Source: Streptomyces sp. 130
GTDB taxonomy: Bacteria; Actinomycetota; Actinomycetes; Streptomycetales; Streptomycetaceae
DNA: 39,618 nucleotides
Assembly: GCF_007096885.1 (NCBI RefSeq)
Contig: NZ_VJNO01000052.1
Span: 1-39,618, forward strand
Direction of reading: 5' to 3'
This document shows positions 32,701-39,618 of this stretch, piece by piece. Position 1 is the stretch's first letter, and the number at the start of each line of letters is the position of its first letter. Position numbers and translations under genes: made by a program. The notes below the pieces were generated by a model, which was not told the origin of the DNA, made no database searches, and saw nothing but the letters and a program-made list of their open reading frames with translations.

Positions 32701-33865
32701 CCTCACCAGCGACCGGAACGTCAGCCTCTGGGACGTACCCAGCCACAAGCTCCGCGCCTCGTACCCCGGCGGCCAAGCGTCGCACGACGTCACGATCCAC
32801 GACATCGCCTTCGGCCCGGACCGGCAGACCTTGTTGACGAGCGACGAAGCCGACATCCGGATCTGGAGCCTCGACGGATTCCAGCCGTACGCGACCGCCG
32901 ACCCGCCTCCCGGGAGCGCGTACGGTCTGGTCTTCGACCCAGCCGGACAGAACCTGGCCGGGGCCGGCTTCGACGGGCCGTGGGTATGGGATGCGGAAAC
33001 GGGCCGAGAGATGCACCACTACTCCAACGAATACGAAGTGCAACCCATCGCCTACGACCGCAGAGGCCATCTCCTGTCGGCCGTCGATGACTGGAACGGC
33101 TTGACGGTCGAAGACCTGACCGCCCCCGCTTCCACCGTCCCGATCCGCGACACAGAGGGGTCCGGCACCGTGCACAAGCTGGCGCTGAGCGCGGACGGCG
33201 GCACCCTCGCGATGCGCCGTGGCACCCGCCTGTCGGTGTGGGACACGGAAACGGGCAGACCGAGGACACCGCAGACCAAGACGGCGGGCACGTACTCCGA
33301 CCTGCTGCTGTCACACGACGGAAGCACCTTGGCCGCCAGCCGGGTAGACGGCCCGATCGAACTCCGGGACACAGCCACAGGCAAGCTACGGACGCGACTG
33401 GTCACCTCGCTGGACGAACCGCTGGCCTTCTCCCCGAACGGGCAGACCCTGGTCACCGGGGGGTTCCACGGTGTGCGGCTGTGGAGAACCACGACCGGTG
33501 GGCTGCGGGCGACCCTCGACAAGAACGACGGCACCCAGGCCGCCGCGTACTCCGACGACGGCCGCTTCCTCGCAACAGCCGGGCGCTCCGGCAAGGTCAG
33601 CATCTGGGACACAGCAACCGACCGCCTCCAGCAGGTCGTCCCCGCGTCCGTAGGCTCCGTGGCATCCCTGGCCCTGACCGCCGACGGCCACCGGCTCGCC
33701 GTCGGCGGTCAGGACGGCGGAGTGGAACTGTGGCGACTGTCCCTTCCCCATGCCCCCGAGGAAGCAGTCAGGCAGATCTGCCGGACCGTCGGGCGTGACC
33801 TCACCAAGCAGGAACGGTCCTCCTACCTTCCCGACCCCTCCGCCCCTCCGGCCTGCCCTGCCTGA
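29720..33865 (+). pseudogene. Trypsin-like protease-STAND NTPase-WD40 conflict protein, two frameshifts
   Basis: The original protein had about 1,380 residues. Residues 1-200 form a trypsin-like protease (TLATCAHVV with His36, EDIAVVRLD with Asp78, GFSGGPVVDD with Ser153). YPGLLEPFGREHADWFHGRE leads into an nSTAND-type NTPase with P-loop GPSGSGKSS (251-259) and, in the next frame, Walker B RILLVVDQFEELL. A membrane helix (TALVLVVLAASLAF) and a WD40 propeller (FTPDGRTLVTVGYDG, FSPNGQTLVTGGF and others) complete it. The frame is broken near 30638-30645 (GGCC doubled, +4; stop at 30737-30739) and at 32070-32078 (GA tract, +2), after which the original frame returns. TTA codons lie at 29990-29992 and 31827-31829. 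As read, the product is a 339-residue protease plus P-loop stub. Confidence 0.85.
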
Positions 33866-33869
33866 CGCC

Positions 33870-34077
33870 CGGTGGCTCTGTCATACCCCAGGGGCAGGTG
33901 CTGGTCTCGGGCCCTGGCCAGGGTGGTGCGGGAGACTCCGAGGATGAGGGCGAGCAGGGTGCCGAGGGCGGCGATGGTTGCGCCGACGCGTACGACGGGG
34001 GCAAGCCAGAATTGGCGGACGACAGCGGAGCTCAGATCACCGACCGAGTCGGCGAACTCGAACTCACGCTCATAGAG
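33870..34077 (-). pseudogene. APC-family amino acid permease remnant
   Basis: Reading leftwards: VGDLSSAVVRQFWLAPVVRV, GATIAALGTLLALILGVSRT, TLARARDQHLP. This is the stretch around a late membrane helix of APC-superfamily permeases (LLALILGVSRTTLAMARDRHLP). About 65 codons survive, without start or conserved end. It is bounded on the right by an IS-end-like motif. Confidence 0.6.
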
Positions 34078-34100
34078 ATCGATAGAGCAACAGCTTCTGA
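34076..34100. repeat. Solitary IS-end-like motif
   Basis: The 25 bases share 18 with the corresponding part of the split IS end at 28570-28594, including CAACAGCT. It separates two truncated genes, the permease remnant and an IS630 remnant, and has no partner nearby. Possibly the scar of a related element. Confidence 0.4.
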
Positions 34101-34218
34101 CCCGCAGATCTCTGGCGATCGCTGTACTGCCCTCGCCCAGGGCGAACCGCTCAGCCGCCTGCAGCCGTAACCCCTCGCGAAACTGCTGCCGTTCAGCGGT
34201 CAGCCCGCCCCTTTTGGA
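34101..34218 (-). pseudogene. IS630-family transposase, N-terminal remnant
   Basis: MRYPKG, one frameshift, then LTAERQQFREGLRLQAAERF and ALGEGSTAIARDLRV match the N-terminal winged-helix start of IS630-type transposases. The gene is cut at the IS-end-like motif at 34100. Between 34219 and 34385 I see no gene. Confidence 0.6.
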
Positions 34219-34385
34219 TACCGCATACCTTCGTTGATACCGCAGCCACCGACCAGCCGTTCCCCCTGCGACACCACGCGTTCACTCTCAGTAGCCTCCG
34301 CCGCGGGGAGCTCGTCGAGCGCGAGTCACCGCCACCTGAGCCGAATCCTTCGCAGTTCAATTCTGCCGGTGGCACGATCAAGCTC

Positions 34386-34904
34386 GTGAACAGCGATACA
34401 CGGAATCAGAACGACTTCGGCGTGCGTCCCGCCCACCCCGATGATCTAGCGCAGCTCACAGCCCTCGAAAGCGCCGCGGACCGGCTGTTCGACGACGTCG
34501 GCCGCGGATCGCTGCCACCCCCGGCCGAACTGCCTGAGCTGCTCACCGCACGATGCATCCTGGTGGCCGGCCGGCCACCCGCCGGTTTCGCCCGGCTGGA
34601 GATCGTTGATGGCCACGTGCATCTGGAACAGCTGTCCGTCCACCCCGAATACGGGCGCCAGGGCATCGGCGCCAGCCTGCTCGACGCAGCCTGCCAATGG
34701 GCAGCCGACCAGGGCCATAGCATCGTGACGCTGAGCACCTTCGCCGACGTGCCCTGGAACGCACCGTTCTACGCGCGGCACGGATTCCGCGCTGTGCCCG
34801 ACCACCAGTTGACGCCCGGCCTCCAAACGCTTCGCCACCGCGAGGCCGAACTCGGGCTCGACGCCATGGGACCACGGACCGTCATGACCAAGACCATCTC
34901 GTAG
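34386..34904 (+). CDS. GNAT-family N-acetyltransferase
   Basis: A 172-residue GNAT protein with VHLEQLSVHPEYGRQGIGAS as the acetyl-CoA loop and TFADVPWNAPFYARHGFRAV at the end of the fold. The start is GTG 34386 without a strong ribosome-binding site. The family includes many uncharacterised acetyltransferases; no substrate can be inferred. Intact among remnants. Confidence 0.85.
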   Translation: MNSDTRNQNDFGVRPAHPDDLAQLTALESAADRLFDDVGRGSLPPPAELPELLTARCILVAGRPPAGFARLEIVDGHVHLEQLSVHPEYGRQGIGASLLDAACQWAADQGHSIVTLSTFADVPWNAPFYARHGFRAVPDHQLTPGLQTLRHREAELGLDAMGPRTVMTKTIS

Positions 34905-35045
34905 CGAACAAGGTGCCAGCCGATGCACAGGATATTTGACAATTCCTCGGACGTTTTTCGGTTTGCGTCAAGTGACTGGGTCGGATCCCCGACGGCGGCG
35001 GACACCGGGTCTGGGCGGCGTTGGCCGGCCATTCTGCGGCTCTGC

Positions 35046-35171
35046 CCGGATCGGTCCGGTCCTCGGCCTGTCGGCCTTGACCGTTCACCGCAGCCTGACC
35101 CGTCACGGATTGCACCGCCTCGCATGGATGGTCCGGCCGGCGGGCACGGTGATTCGCCCGTTCGACAGTGC
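35046..35171 (+). pseudogene. IS481-family transposase remnant
   Basis: One frame reads GPVLGLSALTVHRSLTRHGL, HRLAWMVRPAGTVIRPFD, resembling the helix-turn-helix end of IS481-type transposases (STVHRVLTRHGLNRLAWMDR with TG--IRRYE). No more than about 40 codons survive. The 140 bp between the GNAT gene and this piece hold nothing recognisable. Confidence 0.55.
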
Positions 35172-35521
35172 TCAGTGCTGGACCCCGTCTCCGGGATCCT
35201 GATCGACGATGTCCTTCCCACGCCAGCGGGCCAGCACCTGGGCGACCTGATCGCGAGTCGCGGAAAGGTAAGTGTGCCAGCGGGATTCAACGCCATGCGG
35301 ATAGCAGAGCAGATTGTTCAGCACGTTGTTGACGACATCGTCGTCGGTGTCGGCGACCAGACGAGATGGCCAGCACGCGGCGACCCCAGCGATCTCGTCG
35401 CGGGTGAACCCATGAGCGAGTTGAACTCCCAGTCAGGGAAGCACGGTCCGCTTACCGCTGCGTCAAGGCACTCCTTGATGATCCGGAGCTCATGGGCGAT
35501 CATCCGTTCGATCGAGGTCAT
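35172..35521 (-). pseudogene. Small conserved Streptomyces protein with a one-base deletion
   Basis: From ATG 35521: TSIERMIAHELRIIKECLDA, AVSGPCFPDWEFNSLMG. One G is missing near 35408, and the remainder continues in the next frame as FTRDEIAGVAACWPSR, DDDVVNNVLNNLLCYPHG, TYLSATRDQVAQVLARWRG and a TGA at 35172-35174. The original protein was about 116 residues. No function is known. Confidence 0.65.
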
Positions 35522-35729
35522 CCCTAGATGATCTCAGCGGCTACTTGACCACACGCAACCCAGCCAGGCCCACGCTCCTCACGACGGAAGTACCTGCTGC
35601 AGTGCCACGAGACACGGCACCGGTCATTCACGGCCGGGAAGGGTTTTGCATCGCTGGCCCTCGGCCATCGCATGGTGCGGTCATTGCCCCGGCCGGGGCG
35701 TTGCACTCCGCTCGAATCCGGGGACCACC

Positions 35730-36242
35730 ATGTCCTCGCTGGCCCTGCTTGTTGTGCTGCTTCTGGTGCTCGTTGCCGTTCTGGTCCTCGGCGCTTTGGC
35801 CTACCTCGCGCACGGTCAACCGCGGAGGGTTGCCATGCTCACTCTCGCGCTGTGTGGCGCTGCCGTCCCCGCGGCCATCGTGGTTCCGATTGCCGTCCGG
35901 TGCCCCGGGCATGCTTCGTCGCCTCCCGGGCGGTCCGTCACCCGGGACAAACGGCGAGCCTGCCTGTTCCCCCAGCACCATCGGAGCTTGGTGGAGGTGT
36001 CAACGTTGAGGTCGCGGCGCTGCTTGGATGGCGCCGCGGGCAGGAAGATCTGCTGCCACTGGAGGGAGTCCATGCTCAGCGCGGCGTCCGTGAGATTGTT
36101 CTTCCAGGGCGAGGAGCCCCATAGACCGCATCGACGACGCCGTGCGCAAGAGGAGCGCGAAGTCGGGTGCGACTCAGCCGTTGCGGCCGAGGCTGACGAG
36201 GTCGGGCAGCAGCATCAGCGATCCGATCAGGACCCAGCCTAG
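35730..36242 (+). CDS. Small membrane protein, C-terminal extension doubtful
   Basis: ATG 35730 (GGGGA upstream) opens a protein with two hydrophobic segments: SSLALLVVLLLVLVAVLVLG with ALAYLAHG, and MLTLALCGAAVPAAIVVPIA. This is the size and pattern of short actinomycete membrane proteins of ~60 residues. The open frame continues for over 100 more polar, arginine-rich codons that overlap a minus-strand gene and are probably not part of the original protein. Confidence 0.45.
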   Translation: MSSLALLVVLLLVLVAVLVLGALAYLAHGQPRRVAMLTLALCGAAVPAAIVVPIAVRCPGHASSPPGRSVTRDKRRACLFPQHHRSLVEVSTLRSRRCLDGAAGRKICCHWRESMLSAASVRLFFQGEEPHRPHRRRRAQEEREVGCDSAVAAEADEVGQQHQRSDQDPA

Positions 36243-36427
36243 CCTCCGCCGACGATCCGGAGCGTCCTCGGCGTCGTCGATCCCGTGAACGGCATCTGCC
36301 TGACAACGAGGGCGAACTTCTCGGCCGCACCTCGCACGTTCAGGGCGAGCACGATGCCGGCAACGATGAAGAACCCGGCATCGATCCACAAGATCCGTAT
36401 GCCGTCGTCGGTCGACTCGGCCACCAC
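36174..36427 (-). pseudogene. Small membrane protein with a late frameshift
   Basis: From GTG 36427: ESTDDGIRILWIDAGFFIVA, GIVLALNVRGAAEKFALVVR, RTLRIVGGG, then a TAG. The next frame continues GWVLIGSLMLLPDLVSLGRN-G to a TGA at 36174-36176. Two hydrophobic segments are visible, one in each part. The first 62 residues alone could still make a single-helix protein. Confidence 0.5.
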
Positions 36428-36586
36428 GTCTCCCCACGCCGGACTGACAACTTGATACCTGCAACCTACTCATCGCACGGAGGCCACAAGGCGCCCAAGA
36501 GGTTCGGCGCCTGGGGTACGTGAACTTCTCCATGGGGACCTGCACGACCGTCCACAGCAAGAACACGCCGTCACGGAGCTGAAACC

Positions 36587-37108
36587 ATGACCACCACCCG
36601 GCCCACCGAAGCCGCGCCGTCAACCGCCATCGCCGTCCGCACCTGCGCCGTCATCCTCGAAGGCCGCCAGGTCTGCCTGATCCACCGCGAACGGCCCGAC
36701 GGCGACCAGTACTCCCTGCCCGGCGGTCTCGTCCACGCAGACGAAGAGGTGCCGGCCGCACTCGCCCGCGAACTCAAAGAAGAGCTAGACCTCGACCTCG
36801 CAGCCCTGCCCGGCCGGCCCGAGCTGCGCTGGGTCCAGGACCAGATCACCACTCGCCCCGGCAGCGACGCACCTTTCCGACGGCTCCATCTCATCCACGT
36901 GCTCCACGTGCCGCCTCACACCCGGCACACCCTGGCAGCCATCGAACAGGATGCCGAAGACCACGCCCGCATCGTCTGGAAGGACCTCGAGCAGGCCGAG
37001 CGCCTGCACTTGTACCCCGCAGCCGGAGAAGCCCTCAGAGCCTTGGCCGGCCCAGCCAGTCCCGTGCTCCTGCCACCGATCACGGACCGGACGTACACGT
37101 GGCGTTGA
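36587..37108 (+). CDS. Nudix hydrolase
   Basis: A 173-residue protein with a near-consensus Nudix box: GGLVHADEEVPAALARELKE then ELDLDL, with the REL-KEEL core that binds the metal. Upstream are VRTCAVILEGRQVCLIHRE and YSLPGGLV. GGAG lies upstream of the ATG. Nudix enzymes hydrolyse nucleoside diphosphate derivatives; the substrate is not predictable. Isolated gene; the 248 bp after it hold no recognisable gene. Confidence 0.85.
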   Translation: MTTTRPTEAAPSTAIAVRTCAVILEGRQVCLIHRERPDGDQYSLPGGLVHADEEVPAALARELKEELDLDLAALPGRPELRWVQDQITTRPGSDAPFRRLHLIHVLHVPPHTRHTLAAIEQDAEDHARIVWKDLEQAERLHLYPAAGEALRALAGPASPVLLPPITDRTYTWR

Positions 37109-37356
37109 TCCGACATGTTGTCCGCTGGGTGGCGACCCGCTTACGGTCCGGCCATCAGCCAGTCAAACGCGGCGACCGGCGGTGCGGGCCCATCGTACTC
37201 GTGTGCGTGGCACGCCTTCGACGTTCGGCCGGACGACCTGGTGGCGCCGGACCACAACGGGCAAGCAGGCAAACGACCCGCTCCGAACATGATGATCGAG
37301 TACGCCCTGGCCCCGGCCGTGGCTTTCGAGCAGCTGACAGGCACAGGCGGAAACGT

Positions 37357-38625
37357 TCAGTGGCCGTCGCGGCGCCATTTGTAACGCCACACCGCGTCCA
37401 GGTAGCACTCCTCTTCCAGGGAACCGCGTTGCGGCGGGCCGAGGAGTCGAGCCGCTTCCACGCACCGTGCGTCGTCGTGGAGGGCAAGCCCGTAGGCGGC
37501 AGCCAGCTGGACCAGACGGTCCGTATCGTCCAGCAAAGCTGCCATGGCGTCGGCGAACACGGGATCGTGGTCTCTGCCCTCGGCAACCACGCGGCAGGCG
37601 GTCTTCCGTACCACCGCGTCCGGATCGTCCATCAGCGCCAGCAAGGCCGCGCGAGCATCGCCGGTATAGGCCGGCGGTGAGGAAGATGCGTGGAGCCCTT
37701 CCGCCACTGCACGCCGTACGCGGGCATCGGGATGGCTGGCGTGGGGCAGAAGGGCCGCTTCCGCGCGGGAGGCGCTGTGTTCGCCCAGCGCGACCAGCAC
37801 CTCGGTAAGGACGGAGACGTCCGTCTCTGTTGCCGCCCAGTCGGTGAAGAGGTCCAGAGCGGGACCAGCGAATGCGTCCTCATCGCTGTTGTCGAACAGA
37901 TGAGTAAGGCGGAGGACCTCGGCACCGAACAAGCGCTTGGATGGGTCCGGGCTCGTACGCAAAACGGCCGCAGCGGCCCAGGTCGCCTCCTCCTGTCGTC
38001 CACTCAACTGGAGGCTGGCACGGGACCATGTTGCATGGTCCTGCTGATCGACCTGGGCCAACGCGCGGGCCATCAGTTCTTCGAATGAGGTCTGTATCCC
38101 GAGCAGTTCCTCGACGTACGTCAGGATCGCCCCATGGCCGTCCCGTGCACTCATGCCACCAAGGGTGAACTCAACGACGCTGTCGTACTCGCCGTCTTGA
38201 ACCCGCCTACGGCCGACAGTGTCCCGAGATCCGGTACGGCGTCGCAGCACGGCCTCGACTCCCTCCTCGTGCCAGCAGCGCGCAAGGTCCCGGGCCTGCA
38301 GGAGTTCGCTTTCGAGATACCTGCCCCGAATCTCGTGGTCCAGGAGCGCCTCGAACAGAGCGGGCGAACCCGAGTCAACGGCCTCACCCAAGGGGATGAG
38401 GTCATCGGGCCGGCTCTGACCCGAATCCGCACCATACTGAAGCAGCAGTTGGGCGATGCGCCCGGCGTGCATCCGGACGGCCAGGCAGAACGCGGCGTCC
38501 AGGTAATCGAAGTCGCTGTGCTCATGGAGAAGGATCCTCACCAGGCCGGTGTCTCCAGCCTGGACCGCGGAGATCAGGGAGGACTGGCCGCCCACGGCAT
38601 TGCTCGTACCCGTACCCCCGCCCAT
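37357..38625 (-). CDS. Ankyrin-HEAT repeat protein
   Basis: A 422-residue cytoplasmic protein. Residues ~10-120 are ankyrin-like (SLISAVQAGDTGLVRILLHE, DAAFCLAVRMHAGRIAQLLL, IPLGEAVDSGSPALFEALLD). A central helical part follows. Residues ~250-410 are HEAT-like (AEAALLPHASHPDARVRRAV, ALLALMDDPDAVVRKTACRV, AMAALLDDTDRLVQLAAAYG). No catalytic motif is seen, so a scaffold or target-binding role is likely. AGGA lies before ATG 38625. It lies beside other lineage-specific genes and may be part of a defence or interaction locus, but nothing in the sequence proves that. Confidence 0.8.
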   Translation of the reverse strand: MGGGTGTSNAVGGQSSLISAVQAGDTGLVRILLHEHSDFDYLDAAFCLAVRMHAGRIAQLLLQYGADSGQSRPDDLIPLGEAVDSGSPALFEALLDHEIRGRYLESELLQARDLARCWHEEGVEAVLRRRTGSRDTVGRRRVQDGEYDSVVEFTLGGMSARDGHGAILTYVEELLGIQTSFEELMARALAQVDQQDHATWSRASLQLSGRQEEATWAAAAVLRTSPDPSKRLFGAEVLRLTHLFDNSDEDAFAGPALDLFTDWAATETDVSVLTEVLVALGEHSASRAEAALLPHASHPDARVRRAVAEGLHASSSPPAYTGDARAALLALMDDPDAVVRKTACRVVAEGRDHDPVFADAMAALLDDTDRLVQLAAAYGLALHDDARCVEAARLLGPPQRGSLEEECYLDAVWRYKWRRDGH

Positions 38626-38723
38626 GATCCTGCTCCCCCGTAGCGTTCTCGCAGCTCAGTGTAAATCTGTTGAGAACGGCCCGGCGGAGCGGATAACAAC
38701 CAGCACAGTGCCGGACGACCGAA

Positions 38724-39526
38724 TCAGCCGCCCGGGTATGGAGACCCGTCTGCGAGGGAGCCCTGGCGTGGCCGGTAGTGCGCCCGTGGTGTGGAGATGA
38801 GCAGACATGTCGGCGAAAGCGGAGCGAAGACCTCGACCGTCTCGGGCAGCAGCGGAGGAGTATGGCCGAAGGTGCCGTCCTTGCGGCGCAGGGCCACGCT
38901 GCTGTCGCCCAGAACGAGCAGCGGCTCCGCCGAGCGCAACACCACCAGTCGACGGCTCGGGGCGGTGAGGACATCGCGGACGCGCTCGAAGGCGCGGATC
39001 ATGGCGCGCAGCGCCAGCACGGGTCAAAGACCACCGAAGGGTCAGGGGCCGTGCGTACGGCCGTCCAGAACCCCTCCATCCGCTCCGCATCCGACAGCGG
39101 CCGCCCCAGCTGTTCCTCGCAGCAACCCACTGCCTCCACGGCCCATGAGGGGGGGAAGAGGTGCACGCCGACCTGCTCGTCGAAGGACCGGAACGGTCGC
39201 GTGCGCACCACCTGCCAGGCCAGCGCGTCCAGCAGGAGAGCTCGCTGAGCCTCGTCCTGTGGCCCCTGTCCCTCGCGTGCAACGCGCAGAACCGGCGCGC
39301 ACGGGGCGTCGACACGGTGGTCCAGGTAGGTCTCCAACGCCACGCGCCGCTCGCCCTCGGCGACGGGGTCGGTGTTGAAGTCCCGAGCCACCGCCGCGCA
39401 CCGCACAGGAGTGCGATGCTCCGCGCCGCTGCGCCACCGCCTGAGCACGTGTCCGTCCTCCGCGAAGGCCCGCAGCCAGTACTTCGGCACCAGGTGGTGC
39501 TCCCTGGACGTATTTACCTCCCCCAT
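38724..39526 (-). pseudogene. DUF4238 family protein with a one-base deletion
   Basis: From ATG 39526: HHLVPKYWLRAFAEDGHVLR, ARDFNTDPVAEGERRVALET, LLLDALAWQVVRTRPFRSFD, ending at VVFDP. One C is missing near 39015, and the remainder continues in the next frame as VLALRAMIRAFERVRDVLTA, SAEPLLVLGDSSVALRRKDG and ISTPRAHYRPRQG. HHLVPKYWL is the DUF4238 hallmark. GGAGG precedes the start, but an IS begins 15 bp upstream and separates the gene from its promoter. The original protein was about 267 residues; its function is unknown. Confidence 0.75.
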
Positions 39527-39540
39527 CCCACCCTCCTCTT

Positions 39541-39618
39541 AGAGGTCCTAACAGAAGTCGGCTGATGGTGTGACTGTCAGCTCAGATGCTCGTTGCTCTG
39601 TTCGTGGGGAAGAGGAAC
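39541..39618 (+). mobile_element. Left end of an IS5-type insertion sequence (partial)
   Basis: GAGGTCCTAACA at 39541-39552 is the exact inverted copy of the terminal repeat at 65-76. The sequence behind it differs from the reverse complement of the left copy beyond that repeat, so this is the opposite end of the same type of element and both copies point the same way. A possible transposase start is GTG 39604 (VGKRN), at the window edge. Confidence 0.7.

Noticed and set aside
37115..37384. An 89-codon plus-strand frame after the Nudix gene
   Set aside because: It overlaps the end of the ankyrin-HEAT gene, has no ribosome-binding site, and its text matches no family that I know. It might be a remnant but cannot be supported.
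1..39618. Composite transposon formed by the two bounding IS copies
   Set aside because: At 39.5 kb it is far larger than typical, most of the cargo is ordinary metabolism, and neither IS is seen in full. Kept only as a recombination hypothesis.
1..39618. CRISPR arrays, tRNA or rRNA genes
   Set aside because: No regularly spaced repeats and no recognisable tRNA or rRNA sequence were found on reading. A covariance-model search was not possible.

Overview
The window looks like an accessory stretch of a Streptomyces (or close actinomycete) chromosome. GC content is very high, GTG and TTG starts are common, TTA leucine codons are rare, lipoproteins carry Tat-like or lipobox signals, a sugar importer lacks its own ATPase, and a DasR-type regulator is present. 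No rRNA, tRNA or CRISPR array was seen. All calls come from reading the sequence; no database search was run.

Layout. (1) 1-76 and 39541-39618 are the two opposite ends of IS5-type elements with the same 12-bp terminal repeat, in the same orientation, so the window is the DNA between two apparent IS copies. (2) 130-9147 is a carbohydrate-use cluster: an FAD oxidoreductase with a C-terminal discoidin-like region, a two-permease plus lipoprotein CUT1 importer, a secreted BNR-type beta-propeller protein and a GH29-like glycosidase, separated by strong hairpin terminators. (3) 9510-17779 is an aminophosphonate-type island: a DasR/HutC-type GntR regulator, then an overlapping operon of FAD amine oxidase, phosphonatase-like HAD hydrolase, ATPase, two permeases and a 2-aminoethylphosphonate-type binding lipoprotein, then a separately promoted Tat-exported phosphodiesterase. 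Two nearly identical dre-like operators (10337-10351 and 16209-16222) probably tie the operon and the phosphodiesterase into one regulon. (4) 17990-19330 is a lone FolC-like Mur ligase.

(5) 19.6-36.4 kb is a graveyard of insertion sequences and decaying genes. The halves of one IS5-family element lie 8 kb apart (19687-20476 and 27719-28594). Their break points share 9 bp, and their 28-bp ends now read in the same direction, which points to an inversion of 19687-27727 inside the element. Inside the inverted block are an IS with a passenger gene, a truncated DUF885 gene, a HxlR regulator divergent from an MFS exporter, a GNAT enzyme, and a PadR/DUF1048 operon in which one gene carries a perfect 20-bp hairpin typical of a template-switch mutation.

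(6) 29289-33865 encodes a Trypco1-type protein coupled to a trypsin-STAND NTPase-WD40 giant protein, a family linked to biological conflict. The giant gene is broken twice by tandem-repeat insertions (+4 and +2) that together restore the frame, and it holds two TTA codons, so it would also depend on the bldA tRNA. (7) 33.9-39.5 kb holds further remnants, a GNAT enzyme, a Nudix hydrolase, an ankyrin-HEAT protein and a frameshifted DUF4238 gene whose upstream region is cut by the right-hand IS.

Many genes between 19.6 and 39.5 kb carry one-base frameshifts. They look like genuine decay next to IS elements, but assembly error cannot be excluded from sequence alone.
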